DNA of 32,883 bases from Scatosoma sp045588185 (GCA_045588185.1 JAZNDR010000097.1:1-32883), one strand, 5' to 3'. Shown: positions 23,831-30,787, counted from the first letter of the stretch. The notes: generated by a model from the letters alone, not told the origin. A program made the numbers and translations.

Positions 23831-23846
23831 ACTATACGTAAAGTAT
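23829..23846. promoter_or_regulatory. Candidate operator at the start of the PadR-like transcript
   Basis: ATACTATACGTAAAGTAT is an 18-bp palindrome centred on TACGTA with one symmetric mismatch pair. It overlaps the last bases of the -10 box and the expected transcript start. A related half-site, TACTTTAC, recurs at about 23906-23913. PadR proteins commonly repress their own genes from such sites, so autoregulation is plausible. Confidence 0.5.
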
Positions 23847-23935
23847 AAAAACCGTGAAAGCGCGGTATTTTCAGCAAAAACAAGAACTTTGTCTATCAGA
23901 AATAGTACTTTACAATATCTTTACGGGAGAGGTTT

Positions 23936-26524
23936 ATGGACGTTGCAGAAAACACATTAACAGGTGGCGAAGAACAAAACTTCGATATCAGCTCCGATCT
24001 TATCCGCGGGCATATCAACACCATTATTTTGCGTAGTTTATACGACGGGGATAAATACGGCTACGATATCATCAACGAAATCGAAAGAAAAAGTGGCGGA
24101 CTGTATACTTTAAAACAGCCTACGCTTTACAGTGCACTCAAACGCTTGGAGTCTTTACAATACGTGGATTCGTATTACGGGGATTTTTCTAACGGCGGAA
24201 GAAGAAAATATTTCTCCCTCACCGAATCAGGAAAGCGTATTACCGAAAAAAATCTTTCCGAATGGGAATATTCGCGTACCATTATCGACAGCTTAATTTC
24301 AGACGGCAACGCACATTACGATTTTTCGTTTATCACCGAAAAACAAAAGGAATTAACCGAACTCAAACGCGCCCTTGCCGCACGCGAGGAAGCATTAGAA
24401 GATGAGAAAACCGCGTTAAACAGTCTTAAAAACGAATTACAGCGGGAACGAGCTTTGCTTTCCACGCAAAGTTCCTCTCTCGTTTCGCAAAAGTCCGACT
24501 TTATTGAATTAAAGGAAAAAGTCGAAACGCAAACGAAAGAGTTGGAAGAAAAAGAAAACGCTTTGGTTGCAAAGCAGATAGAGATAGAAAGCAAAGAAGC
24601 AGAGCTTTTGGCAAAGGAACGCGAAATCGGCGACGCGAAAGCAGAGCTTGAAAGACAAACGGCGGAGATTGCGGAGCTCAAAGCTTTATTAGAGGCGCAA
24701 AAAGCGGCGTTTGATGATAAGGAACGCGAGCTGACCGAAGCAAAAGCGACCGTCGAATCGTTACAAGCGGAAAAGGAGCTCCTCTCTGCTCAACAGGCAA
24801 ACACCGAAGAATTAGACGAAGCGCGCGCGGAGCTTGCCGCCACGCTTAACGAGTTGGAAGAAAAGAAAGCGGTGATCGCCACGCTCAACTCGGCTGTTGT
24901 CGCACAAGAAAACACGATTAAGCTTTTAAAGAGTGATTTCGAAACGAAAACAACCGAGTTTTATAACCGTGATTTAGAGCTTCGCGCACAGCAAGCGCAA
25001 ATCGAAGCGCAGAAAGAGAAGCTTGAAAACGAAAAGCGTATGTTGGAAGCACAAAGTGTGCAATCAGACGAACTGGAAAGAATCCGCACGGAACTGGAAA
25101 ACGAAAAGGACGAGCTGAAAAACCGTTTGGAAACCTTAGAAGTTGAGCGTTCCACTCTCCGTGCCGACAACGAGGCATTGGAAAAAGCCCGCATAGAATT
25201 AGAAAACGAGAAAAACGAATTGAATTTACTCCGCGAATCTTTGCAAGTTGAACGCGCGGAAATAGACCGCAAGACGTATGAAGTCACACAGTTGGAATAT
25301 TCGTTAGAAGAAAAACAGCGTTCCGTCAGCGATAAGCAGACTTTAACCGACGAAACGAAAGAAGAATTGCGCCGTTTAAGGGACGAGCTGCAAATACGCG
25401 AAAACGAATTGATGCGTGGAAATCAAAAATTACAGGACGATATCGCCGTTTTACAGCAACAACAAAAGGAATTAGCGGCTCGCCAAGCGATTTATAATCA
25501 GCAACAGCTCGACTTTATCACGCGCAAGAACGCGTTTGCCTCGCAACAGTTTGATTTCGCCGATAAATTAAGCTCTTACAACGGACAGGTTAAGCTGTTC
25601 AACGAAAATTTAGAGAAGCTGGAAAACGAACGCACTGCCTTGAAAGCGGAACAGCAACGGTACGAGGAACAACTCCGTGCCTTTGAAGCAGAAAAATCCA
25701 AGCTTACCCAAGAAAAAGAAGAAACGGAAACACTGAAACACTCTCTTGAAGAGGAACGCACGGTGTTACAACGCAGAACGGGAGAATTGCAAGAGCGTGA
25801 AATCGAATTATCACAGCGCGAAAACTCGTTGAATAACGCGGCACGCGAGCTTCGTACCCGTCAGTATAACGCCTATGCAAACGCGGAATACGCTTACAGC
25901 ACACCCCCTATGCAAAATAATTATTGCGGTTATTACGCACAACCTGCGCAACAGCCCGCTCCCCCGCAATCCACGGAAATCGGCTACGGCGAGCTTCGCG
26001 AACGGGCGGAAGCCGAAGGCATCAAGCTGAACACAGCAGGCAATATGCGTTCACAAGGAAATGCCATTCGCAATCAAGCAACGGCTTCCGAAACTTCGGG
26101 ACGGTGTTATAACGCAGGACTGACTCTTTTCAAATCGGCGTTTATCGTCTTCTGCATTATCGCTTTTGAATGCCTCATCGCGTTCTTCTTAAAGGATTAC
26201 CTCGGTGTGTCGGTTGCCTACCCTATCGTTGGATTTGCCCTTGGCTTTATTGCCTTTATCACTTGCGCAATCCTTTATTCGACAGGCTATAAATCGCGCG
26301 TGAGAAGAAAGAAACACGCTTCGTATATTCTGACGGCGGCTGTCGTTTTTGTGATTGCAGTTATTATCGTTACAATGATTGCCGTATATTGCAAGGCGCA
26401 AATATCCGTTCCTTCACAACTCCTTGCATTCGTGATACTCCCCGTTATTTATCTTTTGAATATCCTGTTCTTCGTCGCTTTCTACTATCTCTTTTCCGTT
26501 AAAGCCACGAAAGAAAACAGATAA
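23936..26524 (+). CDS. PadR-type winged helix, long coiled coil and four membrane helices in one protein
   Basis: The 862-residue protein has three parts. Residues about 22-112 are a PadR-type DNA-binding domain (HINTIILRSLYDGDKYGYDI, QPTLYSALKRLESLQY, GGRRKYFSLTESG). Residues about 130-640 are almost pure charged heptad sequence rich in Glu, Lys, Leu and Ala, predicted to be a very long coiled coil. A linker rich in Tyr, Gln and Pro (643-722), containing YGELRERAEAEGIKLNTAGN, leads to four hydrophobic helices (about 734-752, 762-782, 797-818, 828-854). Ordinary PadR regulators have 100-200 residues. The design predicts a membrane-anchored rod, possibly tens of nanometres long, carrying a DNA-binding head. 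A GGGAGAGG ribosome binding site precedes the ATG. Function is unknown; chromosome tethering or envelope-linked regulation are possibilities only. Confidence 0.85.
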   Translation: MDVAENTLTGGEEQNFDISSDLIRGHINTIILRSLYDGDKYGYDIINEIERKSGGLYTLKQPTLYSALKRLESLQYVDSYYGDFSNGGRRKYFSLTESGKRITEKNLSEWEYSRTIIDSLISDGNAHYDFSFITEKQKELTELKRALAAREEALEDEKTALNSLKNELQRERALLSTQSSSLVSQKSDFIELKEKVETQTKELEEKENALVAKQIEIESKEAELLAKEREIGDAKAELERQTAEIAELKALLEAQKAAFDDKERELTEAKATVESLQAEKELLSAQQANTEELDEARAELAATLNELEEKKAVIATLNSAVVAQENTIKLLKSDFETKTTEFYNRDLELRAQQAQIEAQKEKLENEKRMLEAQSVQSDELERIRTELENEKDELKNRLETLEVERSTLRADNEALEKARIELENEKNELNLLRESLQVERAEIDRKTYEVTQLEYSLEEKQRSVSDKQTLTDETKEELRRLRDELQIRENELMRGNQKLQDDIAVLQQQQKELAARQAIYNQQQLDFITRKNAFASQQFDFADKLSSYNGQVKLFNENLEKLENERTALKAEQQRYEEQLRAFEAEKSKLTQEKEETETLKHSLEEERTVLQRRTGELQEREIELSQRENSLNNAARELRTRQYNAYANAEYAYSTPPMQNNYCGYYAQPAQQPAPPQSTEIGYGELRERAEAEGIKLNTAGNMRSQGNAIRNQATASETSGRCYNAGLTLFKSAFIVFCIIAFECLIAFFLKDYLGVSVAYPIVGFALGFIAFITCAILYSTGYKSRVRRKKHASYILTAAVVFVIAVIIVTMIAVYCKAQISVPSQLLAFVILPVIYLLNILFFVAFYYLFSVKATKENR

Positions 26525-26537
26525 TTAAAATCAAACG

Positions 26538-26574
26538 AAAACGCGCTCCGCCCTGTAATGGCGGAGCGCGTTTT
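26538..26574 (+). terminator. Terminator of the PadR/coiled-coil gene
   Basis: A perfect 15-bp stem AAAACGCGCTCCGCC / GGCGGAGCGCGTTTT with a 7-nt loop begins 13 nt after the stop codon. The T4 belongs to the stem end and is followed by GCTTC. Confidence 0.85.
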
Positions 26575-26589
26575 GCTTCACGTGAAACC
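26574..26589. promoter_or_regulatory. parS-like ParB/Spo0J binding site (candidate)
   Basis: TGCTTCACGTGAAACC matches the published Firmicute parS consensus TGTTNCACGTGAAACA at all but two positions and contains the perfect core palindrome TTCACGTGAA (26577-26586). It abuts the terminator of the PadR/coiled-coil gene. A single near match is weak evidence by itself. Confidence 0.45.
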
Positions 26590-26645
26590 AAATATATTTT
26601 TCTAAAAAAGTAAGTTCGGTTTTTTATAATTTGAAGTAAAAATGA

Positions 26646-26674
26646 TTGACTGCACAAAATTTTTTTGCTATAAT
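26646..26674 (+). promoter_or_regulatory. SigA promoter of the tRNA-Val pair
   Basis: TTGACT (26646-26651), 17 nt and TATAAT (26669-26674) are an 11/12 match. The expected transcript start, near 26681, is 10 nt before the first tRNA-like sequence, so both copies would be in one transcript ending at the terminator at 26895-26939. Confidence 0.85.
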
Positions 26675-26690
26675 ATCAAAGTAATCAAAC

Positions 26691-26804
26691 GGAGGCGTAG
26701 CTCAGTTGGTTAGAGTGCTACCTTGACATAGTAGAGGTCGGAGGTTCGCGCGAGCCCCCAGCGAAGCTTTGATGCAACGCATCAAAACGCTCTCGCGTCC
26801 ACCA
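26691..26804 (+). pseudogene. tRNA-Val(GAC)-like copy with a 37-nt hairpin insertion in the T arm
   Basis: The sequence follows the intact copy at 26819-26895 from GGAGGCG through the anticodon loop TTGACAT to GGAGGTTCG, and again from the end of the T arm to the CCA. Between these lie 37 extra bases. The insertion region can fold on itself: CGCGAG pairs with CTCGCG, AGCG with CGCT, and TTTGATGC with GCATCAAA around a 3-nt loop. Two further changes weaken the cloverleaf: the D stem ends GAGT instead of GAGC, and the anticodon stem has AGTAG instead of GGTAG, leaving a C-A mismatch. The T loop is destroyed, so this is most likely a pseudogene unless the hairpin is removed from the transcript. 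Confidence 0.75.
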
Positions 26805-26818
26805 AACAATTAAATTAC

Positions 26819-26894
<76 letters not shown>

Positions 26895-26895
<1 letters not shown>

Positions 26896-26939
26896 AAGAA
26901 TCAAAACCCGAACCATCATAGTTCGGGTTTTGATTCTTT
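26895..26939. terminator. Long bidirectional terminator after the tRNA genes
   Basis: A perfect 19-bp stem (26895-26913 with 26921-26939) with a 7-nt loop starts on the last A of the tRNA CCA and runs into T residues on the plus strand. It also lies just beyond the fucU stop on the minus strand. Confidence 0.9.
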
Positions 26940-26953
26940 TTTGCGACAATTAT

Positions 26954-27376
26954 TTACTTAATTACGCCTTTTTTAATAATAATGTTCGCGTACACCGCAC
27001 CTTCGCCCGTTGCGATTACAGCGTAAGCGTTCTTTGCGCGTTCATAAAATTCGAAACGTTCCAAATTGCCCGCTCGAAGATTGTCATCACGCTTATTCGC
27101 TACCGCGAAATATTCTTCCCAAATAGTCGGCGTGGGGTCGCCTTGGGTGGTCTGCATAAGCAGGAAATTTTCGTCCGCGTAAGTATCAAGCGGAATAAGT
27201 GACAGCACTGCATCAAGCATTTCAACGCCGCCGATACCGTCGGCGCGTACTACGCGTTTGCCGTTCGTTTCACTGGGGAAATTGCCGTCGGCTATTACGA
27301 TTTCATCGCCGTGACCCATTTCGCAAAGTACTTTTAAAAGTTGGGGCGATACGATTTTGGGGATTCCTTTTAACAT
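26954..27376 (-). CDS. fucU: L-fucose mutarotase, FucU/RbsD family
   Basis: It speeds interconversion of alpha and beta anomers of a sugar. The 140-residue length equals E. coli FucU, and the sequence is close to it: an MLKGIPKIVSPQLLKVL start, EMGHGDEIVIADGNFP with the conserved His22, RADGIGGVEMLDAVL, FYERAKNAYAVIATGE and the ANIIIKKGV ending. This favours FucU over RbsD (ribose pyranase), though the substrate cannot be fixed from sequence. AAGGAG lies 7 nt before the ATG at 27376; an in-frame start at 27421 would extend into the hairpin at 27398-27426 and has no family match. No other sugar gene is near. Confidence 0.88.
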   Translation of the reverse strand: MLKGIPKIVSPQLLKVLCEMGHGDEIVIADGNFPSETNGKRVVRADGIGGVEMLDAVLSLIPLDTYADENFLLMQTTQGDPTPTIWEEYFAVANKRDDNLRAGNLERFEFYERAKNAYAVIATGEGAVYANIIIKKGVIK

Positions 27377-27397
27377 ATTGATTCTCCTTATTAAAAA

Positions 27398-27426
27398 GGA
27401 GCTTGTGGAATTTATACACAAGCTCC
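27398..27426 (-). terminator. Terminator after the GGGtGRT gene, upstream of fucU
   Basis: On the minus strand GGAGCTTGTG, a 9-nt loop and CACAAGCTCC are followed by TTTTTAAT (27397-27390). It ends the NifU-like/GGGtGRT unit, and any read-through would express fucU, which begins 22 nt downstream. Confidence 0.8.
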
Positions 27427-27440
27427 CGTCAAGTTTTATT

Positions 27441-28442
27441 TTATGCTTTCATTGCTTCTTCAATCGCAACTGCGCAAGCAACCGTCATACCTACCATGGG
27501 GTTGTTACCTGCACCGATCAAGCCCATCATTTCTACGTGTGCGGGAACGGACGAAGAACCTGCGAACTGTGCGTCGGAGTGCATTCTGCCCATCGTATCC
27601 GTCATACCGTAGGAAGCGGGACCTGCCGCCATGTTGTCGGGGTGAAGCGTTCTACCCGTACCGCCACCGGAAGCAACGGAGAAATACTTAACACCGTTTT
27701 CGTTACACCACTTCTTGTAGGTACCTGCAACGGGGTGTTGGAATCTCGTGGGGTTCGTGGAGTTACCCGTAATGGAAACGCCTACGTTTTCAAGCTTCAT
27801 GATAGCAACGCCTTCGGGTACGGAATCCGCACCGTAGCATCTTACTTTTGCTCTATCGCCGTCGGAGAACGCCTTTTCATAAACGATTTTTACCGTTTCG
27901 GAAGCGTGGTCGAATTCCGTTTCAACAAAAGTGAAGCCGTTGATTCTCGAAATGATATACGCAGCGTCTTTACCAAGACCGTTCAAAACAACGCGGAGCG
28001 GGTTCTTTCTTACTTTGTTTGCGTTGAGCGCAATGGAAATAGCACCCTCTGCCGCCGCGAAGGATTCGTGACCTGCAAGGAAGCAGAAGCATTCCGTTTC
28101 ATCGGAAAGGAGCATTGCGCCGAGGTTGCCGTGGCCAAGACCTACTTGTCTGTTTTGCGCAACCGAACCGGGGATACAGAACGCCTGCAAGCCGATACCG
28201 ATTGCCGCTGCCGCGTCAGCAGCTTTTACGCAACCTTTTTTGATTGCAATTGCCGAGCCTACGGTGTAAGCCCAAACTGCGTTTTCGAAGCAGATGGGTT
28301 GTCCTGCTCTTACGATTTTATCGCAATCGACGCCTTTTGCAAGGCAGATTTCTCTACATTCTTCTACGGAAGAAATGCCGTATTCTTTCAAAACGCCGTT
28401 GATTTTATCGATTCTTCTTTCATAACCTTCAAATAATGACAT
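27441..28442 (-). CDS. GGGtGRT family protein of unknown function
   Basis: The 333-residue soluble protein contains the eponymous SGGGTGRTLHPD motif followed by NMAAGPASYGMTDTMGRM, and the end segment GAGNNPMVGMTVACAVAIEEAM. The family is widespread in anaerobic Firmicutes, Bacteroidetes and spirochaetes, and to my knowledge has no assigned reaction. Several Cys residues (in EECREICLAKGVDCD, QAFCIPG, ECFCFLAGHE) might bind metal or a cluster. The gene is 17 nt downstream of a NifU-like scaffold gene with a GAGGAGG ribosome binding site. This pairing is conserved in the family and suggests that the protein receives or handles an Fe-S cluster; that is inference. Confidence 0.88.
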   Translation of the reverse strand: MSLFEGYERRIDKINGVLKEYGISSVEECREICLAKGVDCDKIVRAGQPICFENAVWAYTVGSAIAIKKGCVKAADAAAAIGIGLQAFCIPGSVAQNRQVGLGHGNLGAMLLSDETECFCFLAGHESFAAAEGAISIALNANKVRKNPLRVVLNGLGKDAAYIISRINGFTFVETEFDHASETVKIVYEKAFSDGDRAKVRCYGADSVPEGVAIMKLENVGVSITGNSTNPTRFQHPVAGTYKKWCNENGVKYFSVASGGGTGRTLHPDNMAAGPASYGMTDTMGRMHSDAQFAGSSSVPAHVEMMGLIGAGNNPMVGMTVACAVAIEEAMKA

Positions 28443-28459
28443 TTGCTTGTCCTCCTCTA

Positions 28460-29170
28460 TTACTCTTTACGAGGGTCGATAAATTTAACCGCGCCCTGTT
28501 CTTCGCTGAATCTGCCGTAATGACCCATCGCTTTTGCGTACGCTTCATTGGGTTCCATGCCTTTCTTAATGAAATCGGTCATTTTGCCAAGGGAAACGAA
28601 TTCGTAGCCGATAACCTCGTTGTTTGCATCGAGTGCAAGGCGGGTAACGTAGCCTTCTGCCATTTCGAGGTATCTCACGCCTTTTTGAAGGGTGGAATAC
28701 ATCGTACCTACCTGCGAACGATGACCTTTACCAAGGTCTTCAAGACCTGCGCCGATAGAAAGACCGTCATCGGAGAACGCCGACTGCGAACGGCCGTAAA
28801 CGATTTGCAAGAACAATTCTCTCATTGCGGTGTTAATAGCATCGCAAACGAGGTCGGTATTCAACGCTTCAAGGGGCGTTTTACCGGGCAAAATCTCGGC
28901 AGCCATAGCCGCGGAATGGGTCATACCCGAGCAACCGATCGTTTCAACGAGAGCTTCTTGAATGATACCCTGTTTAATGTTCAAGCTGAGCTTACAAGCA
29001 CCCTGTTGGGGAGCACACCAGCCGATACCGTGCGTGAAGCCGCTGATATCTTTGATTTCTTTCGCGTGAATCCACTTGCCTTCTTCGGGAATAGCAGCGT
29101 TTTCGTGGCGAGCAACGCCTGCGCCTTTCGCAACGCAGAACATTTGTGCAACATCTTGTGATATTGTCAT
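28460..29170 (-). CDS. NifU-like iron-sulfur cluster scaffold paired with the GGGtGRT protein
   Basis: The 236-residue protein matches the IscU/NifU N-terminal scaffold fold in its first half, with GWCAPQQGACKLSLNI (Cys52, Cys59) and TIGCSGMTHSAAMAAEIL (Cys80). In IscU the Cys of GCGxAIASS and the Cys of the preceding strand hold the nascent cluster. The second half (about 110-236) is extra and specific to this subfamily, with RSQVGTMYSTLQKGVRYLEMAEGYV. It is the first gene of a two-gene unit with the GGGtGRT gene and is too divergent to be the general scaffold of the cell. GGAGG precedes the ATG, and a promoter at 29267-29295 with a hairpin-forming leader lies upstream. Confidence 0.85.
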   Translation of the reverse strand: MTISQDVAQMFCVAKGAGVARHENAAIPEEGKWIHAKEIKDISGFTHGIGWCAPQQGACKLSLNIKQGIIQEALVETIGCSGMTHSAAMAAEILPGKTPLEALNTDLVCDAINTAMRELFLQIVYGRSQSAFSDDGLSIGAGLEDLGKGHRSQVGTMYSTLQKGVRYLEMAEGYVTRLALDANNEVIGYEFVSLGKMTDFIKKGMEPNEAYAKAMGHYGRFSEEQGAVKFIDPRKE

Positions 29171-29212
29171 TGTGAAATTCCTCCAAAATATTTTTTTCTG
29201 AATTCGTATTGA

Positions 29213-29258
29213 TTTAAGCGTTTGTGTCCCATAAAAATAAACAAGCTGTCCGCTTAAA
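29213..29258 (-). promoter_or_regulatory. Inverted repeat in the leader of the NifU-like/GGGtGRT unit
   Basis: TTTAAGCG (29213-29220) and CGCTTAAA (29251-29258) are perfect 8-bp inverted arms 30 nt apart. They begin within 2 nt of the predicted transcript start, so the mRNA 5' end would be folded. This could be an operator or an RNA-stability/regulatory stem; no known riboswitch is recognised. Confidence 0.45.
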
Positions 29259-29266
29259 CCGAATAC

Positions 29267-29295
29267 AGTATACCATATTTAGAAGAAAATTTCAA
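29267..29295 (-). promoter_or_regulatory. Promoter of the NifU-like/GGGtGRT unit
   Basis: On the minus strand TTGAAA (29295-29290), a 17-nt spacer ending TGG and TATACT (29272-29267) make a good extended SigA promoter. The expected start is near 29260, about 90 nt before the ATG. Confidence 0.75.
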
Positions 29296-29358
29296 GTGCG
29301 CAAAGGCATTATTTTCCTGTTTTTTCTATTTTTTTGAAAAAAATTGTAATTTTGGGGC

Positions 29359-30060
29359 TTAATCAAGGAAATCTTCCGCCCGAAGCTTTACTCTTAATTT
29401 CTCTATCGCATGTTTTTCAATACGCGAAATATACGAGCGGGAAATTTTCAATACGTTAGCAACTTCCCTCTGCGGTAAAGGAATCCCCCCCTTTAAGGCG
29501 TACCTTAAACAGATAATCGTATACTCTCTGTCGCTCAATATCCTTTTGATTTGTTCCAACAATTTTTCCCGCCGAACAGAACGTTCCACCTGTTCAAATA
29601 CGCAATCCTCTTTTTCAAAGAGAAGGTCCATTAAGGTCAGCTCGTTCCCGTCCTTATCCATTCCAACGGAATCGGAAAGCGAAAGGGTATTTTTATGTTT
29701 TTTATTCGCCCGAATCAGCATTAAAATTTCATTTTCAATACAACGGGCGGTATAAGTCGCAAGCGTCGTCCCTCTGCCAGCGTGATAGCTCCCGATAGCC
29801 TTGATAAGCCCGATACTTCCTACGGAAATCAAATCGTCCGTTTCCGCCGCGCCCGTGTATTTTTTAACGATATGCGCCACCAAACGCATATTGTGCTTCA
29901 CGAGAATATCCCTCGCCTCTTTATCCCCCTGCGCCACCAATGCAAGATATTTTTCCTCTTCCTCTTTGGAAAGGGGCTTGGGAAAAGAATTTTTTGTTCC
30001 GATTGCTCCCGTAAAAAATACGATTTTACCCAACAAAGTCCAAAGAAATTCTAAAAACAT
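29359..30060 (-). CDS. sigK: Sporulation sigma factor SigK (uninterrupted)
   Basis: SigK is the late mother-cell sigma factor of endospore formers. The 233-residue product starts with a hydrophobic pro-sequence (MFLEFLWTLLGKIVFF, about 1-25) as in pro-SigK, which a membrane protease removes. Then follow SKEEEEKYLALVAQGDKEARD, region 2 with MRLVAHIVKKY and DLISVGSIGLIKAI, the region 2.4-like YTARCIENEILMLIR, and region 4 with LPQREVANVLKISRSYISRIEKHA. SigE is similar, but the short N-terminal pro-sequence and overall wording favour SigK. Unlike B. subtilis and some clostridia, the gene is not split by a skin prophage. GGGAGG lies 9 nt before the ATG. Confidence 0.88.
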   Translation of the reverse strand: MFLEFLWTLLGKIVFFTGAIGTKNSFPKPLSKEEEEKYLALVAQGDKEARDILVKHNMRLVAHIVKKYTGAAETDDLISVGSIGLIKAIGSYHAGRGTTLATYTARCIENEILMLIRANKKHKNTLSLSDSVGMDKDGNELTLMDLLFEKEDCVFEQVERSVRREKLLEQIKRILSDREYTIICLRYALKGGIPLPQREVANVLKISRSYISRIEKHAIEKLRVKLRAEDFLD

Positions 30061-30126
30061 ACGCCTAAACCTCCCGTAAAAACGCCTCTATCCCTTTATT
30101 TTTCAGCGTTTTTCTTAATTTTACTT

Positions 30127-30135
30127 TATCGTATG
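30127..30135 (-). promoter_or_regulatory. Possible mother-cell (SigE/SigK-type) -10 element of sigK
   Basis: CATACGATA on the minus strand fits the CATAnnnTA -10 pattern of SigE/SigK promoters and lies about 66 nt before the sigK start codon. The -35 is unclear. A TTGACA is also present at 30160-30155, but without a matching SigA -10 at 17 nt. The call is tentative. Confidence 0.3.
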
Positions 30136-30180
30136 TTTTTCAGGGTTTGTACTATGTCAAAAAAGATTTTTTATCTCTTA

Positions 30181-30215
30181 ATTATGTCAGACATATGTAT
30201 TATGCCTGACATAAT
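30181..30215. repeat. Palindromic repeat copy B
   Basis: Perfect 10-bp outer arms ATTATGTCAG / CTGACATAAT (30181-30190 and 30206-30215) enclose CATA / TATG after one mismatch. On the reverse strand the centre CATAATACATATG differs by one base from the 13-mer shared by the other two copies. Confidence 0.75.
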
Positions 30216-30232
30216 TTGCGGTAATTTTGCGG

Positions 30233-30269
30233 TATTATGCCGCACATAATACCTATGCGTGGCATAATA
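30233..30269. repeat. Palindromic repeat copy C
   Basis: Perfect 9-bp arms TATTATGCC / GGCATAATA surround a further paired region GCACATA / TATGCGT with one G.T and one mismatch. The centre contains CATAATACCTATG, identical to the copy at 3814-3826. It stands 17 nt from copy B. Confidence 0.75.
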
Positions 30270-30274
30270 ACCAT

Positions 30275-30310
30275 AAAAAAGAGACTTAGAATACCTTTCC
30301 AAGCCTCTTT
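30275..30310 (-). terminator. Terminator of rnpB
   Basis: On the minus strand AAAGAGGCTT (30310-30301) pairs with AAGTCTCTTT (30287-30278) through ten pairs including one G.U, with a 13-nt loop, and runs into six T residues. It starts about 11 nt after the end of the RNase P RNA. Confidence 0.8.
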
Positions 30311-30320
30311 AAAATAAAGG

Positions 30321-30712
30321 ATTTGAGTTTGTCGGTAAGCCGAGTTCTGTCGTGTACGGTCATTTATCTAGCCTTGCCGTCGCCGACAAGTTCAAGCGAT
30401 ATTAACGGTATTCCGTCGGACGGACAGCCCTATTGACGGAAACCCAATCTTGCAGCGAGTGGGGTTTACATGGCATACCGTGTTACCACGGTATCGGTGA
30501 GCTCTTACCTCGCCTTTCCATCCTTACCGCAAACGGGCGGTTTCCAAAAGAAAACACTCAAAACCCAAAGGTTAAGCCTTTTGCGGCGGTTTATTTCTGT
30601 TGCACTTTCCTTAGAGTCGCCCCCACCTGACGTTATCAGGCACCCTGTCCTATGCTGCTCGGACTTTCCTCATCGTCTTAAAAGACGCCGCGACCGTATA
30701 ACAAACTCAAAT
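30321..30712 (-). ncRNA. rnpB: RNase P RNA, type A
   Basis: This is the catalytic RNA that trims the 5' ends of tRNA precursors. On the minus strand the conserved 5' core reads GAGGAAAGTCCGAGCAGCAT followed by AGGACAGGGTGCC and TAACGTCAGG; the middle has AGTGCAACAGAAA and AAACCGCC; the 3' core has GATAAATGACCGTACACGAC and AGAACTCGGCTTA. P1 is closed by ATTTGAGTTTGT (5' end, 30712-30701) and ACAAACTCAAAT (3' end, 30332-30321), a perfect 12-bp stem that fixes the limits at about 392 nt. The general layout matches the ancestral type A, as in most Clostridia, and not the Bacillus type B. Confidence 0.96.
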
Positions 30713-30720
30713 CTTTTTAT

Positions 30721-30729
30721 ATTATAGCA
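30721..30729 (-). promoter_or_regulatory. Extended -10 promoter element of rnpB
   Basis: TGCTATAAT on the minus strand is a perfect extended -10 whose expected start (about 30714) fits the mapped 5' end of the RNA. No convincing -35 is seen at 17-18 nt; TTGAGT is too far away. Confidence 0.6.
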
Positions 30730-30758
30730 CTTTCTTTATAAAAATGCACTCAATTCCC

Positions 30759-30787
30759 TTGCTTTTTTTAAAAAAATTTAGTAAAAT
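30759..30787 (+). promoter_or_regulatory. Possible promoter of pyk
   Basis: TTGCTT (30759-30764), 17 nt of T and A runs and TAAAAT (30782-30787) form a fair SigA match with an expected start near 30794, leaving a leader of about 77 nt. Confidence 0.45.

Noticed and set aside
23067..23960. A 297-codon plus-strand ORF opposite the thioesterase and into the divergent promoter region
   Set aside because: It covers two strong promoters and the start of the PadR-like gene and has no recognisable protein content.
27357..29161. Long plus-strand ORFs (359 and 241 codons) opposite the GGGtGRT and NifU-like genes
   Set aside because: Both mirror well-recognised minus-strand genes that have good ribosome binding sites. 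Composition is typical of an antisense shadow.
30181..30269. The palindromic repeats as a CRISPR array
   Set aside because: There are only two adjacent units with different arms, a 17-nt gap and no cas genes.
30433..30727. Small ORFs within 30433-30727
   Set aside because: The region is RNase P RNA on the other strand, and the ORFs run antisense to it.
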